Source of the DNA: Pseudomonas entomophila
GTDB taxonomy: Bacteria; Pseudomonadota; Gammaproteobacteria; Pseudomonadales; Pseudomonadaceae
Length of the DNA stretch: 64,000 nt
Direction of reading: 5' to 3'
Assembly (NCBI RefSeq): GCF_013523165.1
Contig: NZ_JAAMQI010000023.1
Span: forward strand, 1-64,000
Shown here: positions 61,487 to 64,000 of the stretch, piece by piece
Layout: each line of letters opens with the position of its first letter
Position numbering within the stretch: the stretch's first letter is position 1
Notes under the pieces: model-generated
Databases searched by the model: none
Seen by the model: only the letters and a program-made list of their open reading frames with translations
Told to the model about the DNA's origin: nothing
Position numbers and translations under genes: made by a program

Positions 61487-62014
61487 ATGCAAAACACCAA
61501 GCTCTTGCTAACCAGCCTCACCTTCGTGGGACTGCTCGCACTCGCCGGTTGCTCGTTTCCCGGGGTTTACAAAATCGACATCCAGCAGGGCAATGTCGTC
61601 ACGCAGGACATGATAGACCAATTGCGCCCCGGAATGACCCGGCGCCAGGTAAGGTTTATCATGGGCAACCCGCTGCTTCAGGACACGTTCAACACCAATC
61701 GCTGGGATTATCTCTATACCCTGCAGCCTGGTGGTGGCCGACGTCAGCAAGAGCGCATGAGCGTGTTCTTCAATGACAGCGACCAACTGGTCAACCTCTC
61801 CGGCGACTTCATGCCCGGCGTGAGCAAGGACCAGGCGATCCTCGAGGGCAGCGGTGACACCACCCTGACCCCGGCCAGCGAACCAGGCCAGGCGCAGCCG
61901 GCCGAACAGCCAGCCAAGCCAGGCTCGCTCGAGGAGTCGATCCAGCGCGAGATCGACACCATCGAGACGACCCCGGTGCCGACGCCGGCACCGCTGGAAA
62001 CGTCTCCGCAGTAA
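61487..62014 (+). CDS. bamE: Outer membrane assembly lipoprotein BamE (OmlA)
   Basis: The 175-residue precursor has a signal peptide with lipobox LAGC (Cys22), the conserved VTQDMIDQLRPGMTRRQVR and NRWDYLYTLQPGG blocks, and a long Pro/Gln/Glu-rich tail. It is an accessory lipoprotein of the BAM complex. The extended C-terminus is a Pseudomonas trait (OmlA). It is divergent from fur with 97 bp between the starts. Confidence 0.95.
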   Translation: MQNTKLLLTSLTFVGLLALAGCSFPGVYKIDIQQGNVVTQDMIDQLRPGMTRRQVRFIMGNPLLQDTFNTNRWDYLYTLQPGGGRRQQERMSVFFNDSDQLVNLSGDFMPGVSKDQAILEGSGDTTLTPASEPGQAQPAEQPAKPGSLEESIQREIDTIETTPVPTPAPLETSPQ

Positions 62015-62057
62015 ACTTCTCGCCGCGCGGGTCGCCTTGCCACCTGCGCTCGCTCGC

Positions 62058-62088
62058 AACGGCCCGTCCAGTCAATGGACGGGCCGTT
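62058..62088. terminator. Terminator between bamE and ratA
   Basis: A perfect 13-bp stem (AACGGCCCGTCCA) has a 5-base loop and lies between the two convergent genes. It has only a short T-run on either side but is symmetric, so it may stop both transcripts. Confidence 0.75.
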
Positions 62089-62094
62089 GTGCAT

Positions 62095-62529
62095 TCAGCC
62101 GTGCAATTGCTTGGCGCGCTGGCAGAAGGCGTCGACCAGGGTGTTGGCCGCCTGGTTGAACAGCGGCCCGAGGGTGGCCCGCACCAGGGGCCCGGCGTAG
62201 TCGAACGCCAGGTCCAGGCTGATCTTGCAGGCCTTGTCGCCCAGGGGCTTGAACACCCAGACACCGTGCAGCTGCGTGAACGGCCCTTCCTCGAGGTTCA
62301 TCTCGATGGAGTGACCCGGCACCAGGGTGTTGCGGGTGACGAAATGCTGGCTCATCCCGCCCTTGGCCACCTCCAGCTTGGCGCGCATGTGCGTGTCGCT
62401 GGACTCGAGCACCGTCGCGGCCGAGCACCAGGGCAGGAACTGTGGATAGCTGGCCACATCATTGACCAGATCGTAGAGCGCCTGGGCGGGATAGGGCAGC
62501 AAGGCGGAACGTTGGATATGGGTAGTCAA
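62095..62529 (-). CDS. ratA: RatA-like START/polyketide-cyclase domain protein
   Basis: The protein has 144 residues from TTG 62529, which has GGAAG seven bases upstream. The Coq10/RatA fold is visible, with RSALLPYPAQALYDLVNDV and YPQFLPWCSA. In E. coli RatA was described as a ribosome-associating toxin, but relatives act in ubiquinone handling, so the role in Pseudomonas is open. rnfH (UPF0125), usually next to it, is absent here. Confidence 0.88.
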   Translation of the reverse strand: MTTHIQRSALLPYPAQALYDLVNDVASYPQFLPWCSAATVLESSDTHMRAKLEVAKGGMSQHFVTRNTLVPGHSIEMNLEEGPFTQLHGVWVFKPLGDKACKISLDLAFDYAGPLVRATLGPLFNQAANTLVDAFCQRAKQLHG

Positions 62530-62689
62530 AGCATCACTTCCAAAGCGGGGGCGGCAGCGCCATGTGGCGCCTCTGGACCTGTCCTGTAGGAAAGACAGTG
62601 CCAGCATTGTCCGGGTTTCGTCCGGCAGGCTCAAGCATGCAGAAATCCCGTAGCCGACAACGCGAACCGCTGCTTATAATGCCAACCCT

Positions 62690-63172
62690 ATGGCTAAGCA
62701 AAAGAAACATCCGACCGGGACCATCGCGCAGAACAAGAAAGCGCGACACGATTACTTCATCGAACACAAGTTCGAGGCCGGACTGGTCCTGTCCGGTTGG
62801 GAAGTAAAAAGCCTGCGAGCGGGCAAGGCCCACCTGACGGACAGCTACGTGCTGCTCAAGGATGGCGAGGCCTGGCTGTTCGGCAGCCACATCACCCCCC
62901 TGACGGCGGCCAGCACCCACGTCATCGCCGACCCCCAGCGTACGCGCAAGCTGCTGCTGAACAAGCGCGAGCTCGAACGCGTCGAGGCCGCGGTGGCGCA
63001 GAAGGGCTACACCTGCGTGGCCCTGGCGCTGTACTGGAGCAAGCACCTGATCAAGTGCGAGATCGCGCTGGGCAAGGGCAAGAAGGAATACGACAAGCGC
63101 GACACCGAGCGCGAGCGCGACTCCAACCGCGAGATGCAGCGGGCCGTGCGGAGCAAGGGCAAGGACGACTGA
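62690..63172 (+). CDS. smpB: SsrA-binding protein SmpB
   Basis: The 160-residue protein has an OB-fold (GWEVKSLRAGKAHLTDSYV) and the basic C-terminal tail that enters the ribosome decoding site. It brings tmRNA to stalled ribosomes for trans-translation. Its ATG at 62690 gives the family N-terminus MAKQKKHPTG. It is divergent from ratA across 160 bp. Confidence 0.97.
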   Translation: MAKQKKHPTGTIAQNKKARHDYFIEHKFEAGLVLSGWEVKSLRAGKAHLTDSYVLLKDGEAWLFGSHITPLTAASTHVIADPQRTRKLLLNKRELERVEAAVAQKGYTCVALALYWSKHLIKCEIALGKGKKEYDKRDTERERDSNREMQRAVRSKGKDD

Positions 63173-63489
63173 GGTGGGCTTGGGTGGCGTGTAGCTGCCT
63201 GAGAGACCGTCGTGAGTCTGAACCTGGGACCAGGAGCAGCGCTGCTGTTTTAGTCGGCGGCGCTGGTTCTGTGGGCCCTGCGGGCCCAATCGCGGCCGGT
63301 CCGGCGCCCCGGCAGGGGCCGCTCCTACACCGGTCGTGGCGGCTCAGGCGAACGCGATTCCCTGTCAGGAGCGGTGGCTCAGGCGAACGTGATCTCCTGT
63401 AGGAGCGGCCCCTGTGCCGCGATCGGCCCTGCAAGGGCCGTAAAACCAGCCTACCCCTCTCTCACATCAATCCCCCCACGCACACCCCC
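63173..63489. other. smpB-lldR intergenic region
   Basis: The 317-bp gap between the smpB and lldR stop codons holds the REP element below and no gene, tRNA or sRNA that I can support. Confidence 0.6.
63271..63443. repeat. REP element with internal direct duplication
   Basis: Left and right inverted REP copies (63271-63330 and 63397-63443; core GGAGCGGCCCCTG...GCCGCGATCGG) flank a loop. The loop region contains a 32-33-bp sequence twice in direct orientation (63341-63373 and 63376-63407, starting GGCTCAGGCGAACG). The second ends with the REP start, so the loop and REP end have been duplicated. Confidence 0.85.
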
Positions 63490-64000
63490 TCACCGCCCAC
63501 TGCGCCGCTCCGCCCGCGCCACCCGCTGGGCCTCCTGCTGCGCCTCCTGCAACACCTCCTGCACGTACAGAATGTGCTGGCTGGACACCTCCCGCGCCTC
63601 ATCCGCCCGCCCTTCGACGATCGCCAGATACAATGCCCGATGCTGCGCGATCAGCATGTCCCGCGTCTCCGCCCGCTGCTGGTACATGCCACCGATGTTG
63701 GTCACCACGTTACGCTTGAGCAGGTCGAACAACCCACGAATCGTGTGCAACAGCACCGCGTTGTGGCTCGCCTCGGCGATCGCCAGGTGGAAACGCGCAT
63801 CCGCCGCGCCCTCCTCTGCCCGACTCACCCGATCGACCCGCGAGTAGCAATCCTGCAGCGCATCGAACGCGGCCTTGAGCCGCTCGCGGTCCGGGTCGGT
63901 CGCGCGCTGGGCTGCGTAGTAGGCGCACGAGGCCTCCAGCGTGTGACGAAACTCCAGCAGATCGCGCTGCGCATCCCCACTGTGCTCGAGCAGGTTCAGC
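63490..64000 (-). CDS. lldR: LldR, FadR-family regulator (C-terminal part, cut by window end)
   Basis: The open frame continues to the window edge. It reads LNLLEHSGDAQRDLLEFRHT... and then the FCD ligand-binding domain, including LAIAEASHNAVLLHTIRGLFDLL-type metal and ligand residues. The N-terminal winged-helix is outside the window. The match to LldR, repressor of the L-lactate utilisation operon, rests on FCD similarity and the known smpB-lldR order in Pseudomonas. About 170 residues are visible. Confidence 0.82.
   Translation of the reverse strand, partial: LNLLEHSGDAQRDLLEFRHTLEASCAYYAAQRATDPDRERLKAAFDALQDCYSRVDRVSRAEEGAADARFHLAIAEASHNAVLLHTIRGLFDLLKRNVVTNIGGMYQQRAETRDMLIAQHRALYLAIVEGRADEAREVSSQHILYVQEVLQEAQQEAQRVARAERRSGR

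Overview
The window is a stretch of conserved chromosome from a Pseudomonas, most likely the P. putida group. The evidence is the high GC content, the gene order (ilvIHC-pssA, mrcB-lpoP, dksA-gluQRS, cbrX-cbrA-cbrB-crcZ-pcnB, rimP-nusA-infB-rbfA-truB-rpsO-pnp, grpE-dnaK-dnaJ-dapB-carAB-greA, fur/bamE), PrrF- and CrcZ-type small RNAs, and P. putida-like REP palindromes. I see no prophage, insertion sequence, CRISPR array or rRNA. The genus is certain; the species is inferred. Bases 1-125 hold nothing I recognise.

Left third (1-21.8 kb). A minus-strand block runs from ilvI through ilvH, ilvC and pssA to the periplasmic methionine sulfoxide reductase pair msrP-msrQ. ilvI is preceded by a ~240-nt leader carrying a 61-codon ORF. 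Next come the bifunctional PBP1b gene mrcB with its TPR lipoprotein activator lpoP and a YqcC-family gene. Divergent from mrcB is an unusual phosphotransferase-like/P-loop kinase fusion. A TfoX C-terminal-domain gene broken by an in-frame amber codon follows, then a Fur-controlled PrrF sRNA. Rieske, sfsA, aminotransferase, dksA and gluQRS genes lead to the carbon/nitrogen-balance locus: small membrane protein CbrX, transporter-like sensor kinase CbrA, sigma-54 activator CbrB, and CrcZ, the Hfq/Crc-sequestering sRNA, with a clear sigma-54 promoter.

Middle (21.8-48.2 kb). pcnB-folK, panB-panC and pgi are followed by an MpaB-like DUF2236 protein, a large DUF748 protein and a BON-domain periplasmic protein. 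Then comes the conserved minus-strand transcription/translation block. In order of transcription it is rlmE, ftsH, folP, glmM, tpiA, secG, tRNA-Leu(GAG), initiator tRNA-fMet, rimP, nusA, infB, rbfA, truB, rpsO, pnp. yhbY diverges from rlmE.

Right third (48.2-64 kb). The heat-shock genes grpE-dnaK-dnaJ, with a near-consensus sigma-32 promoter, lead into dapB, carA, carB, greA and a DUF4149 membrane protein. recN diverges from grpE. fur and bamE diverge from each other, and ratA and smpB do likewise. The rnfH gene usually found beside ratA is absent. The window ends inside lldR.

No complete new system is visible. The points most worth following are regulatory. They are helically phased GGTAAC repeats before panB that echo the presumed CbrB sites before crcZ, a hairpin/dyad arrangement before carA, the long ilvI leader, the amber-interrupted tfoX-like gene beside PrrF, and an internally duplicated REP element beside lldR. 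Many starts are GTG or TTG; these were chosen from Shine-Dalgarno spacing and usual family length.
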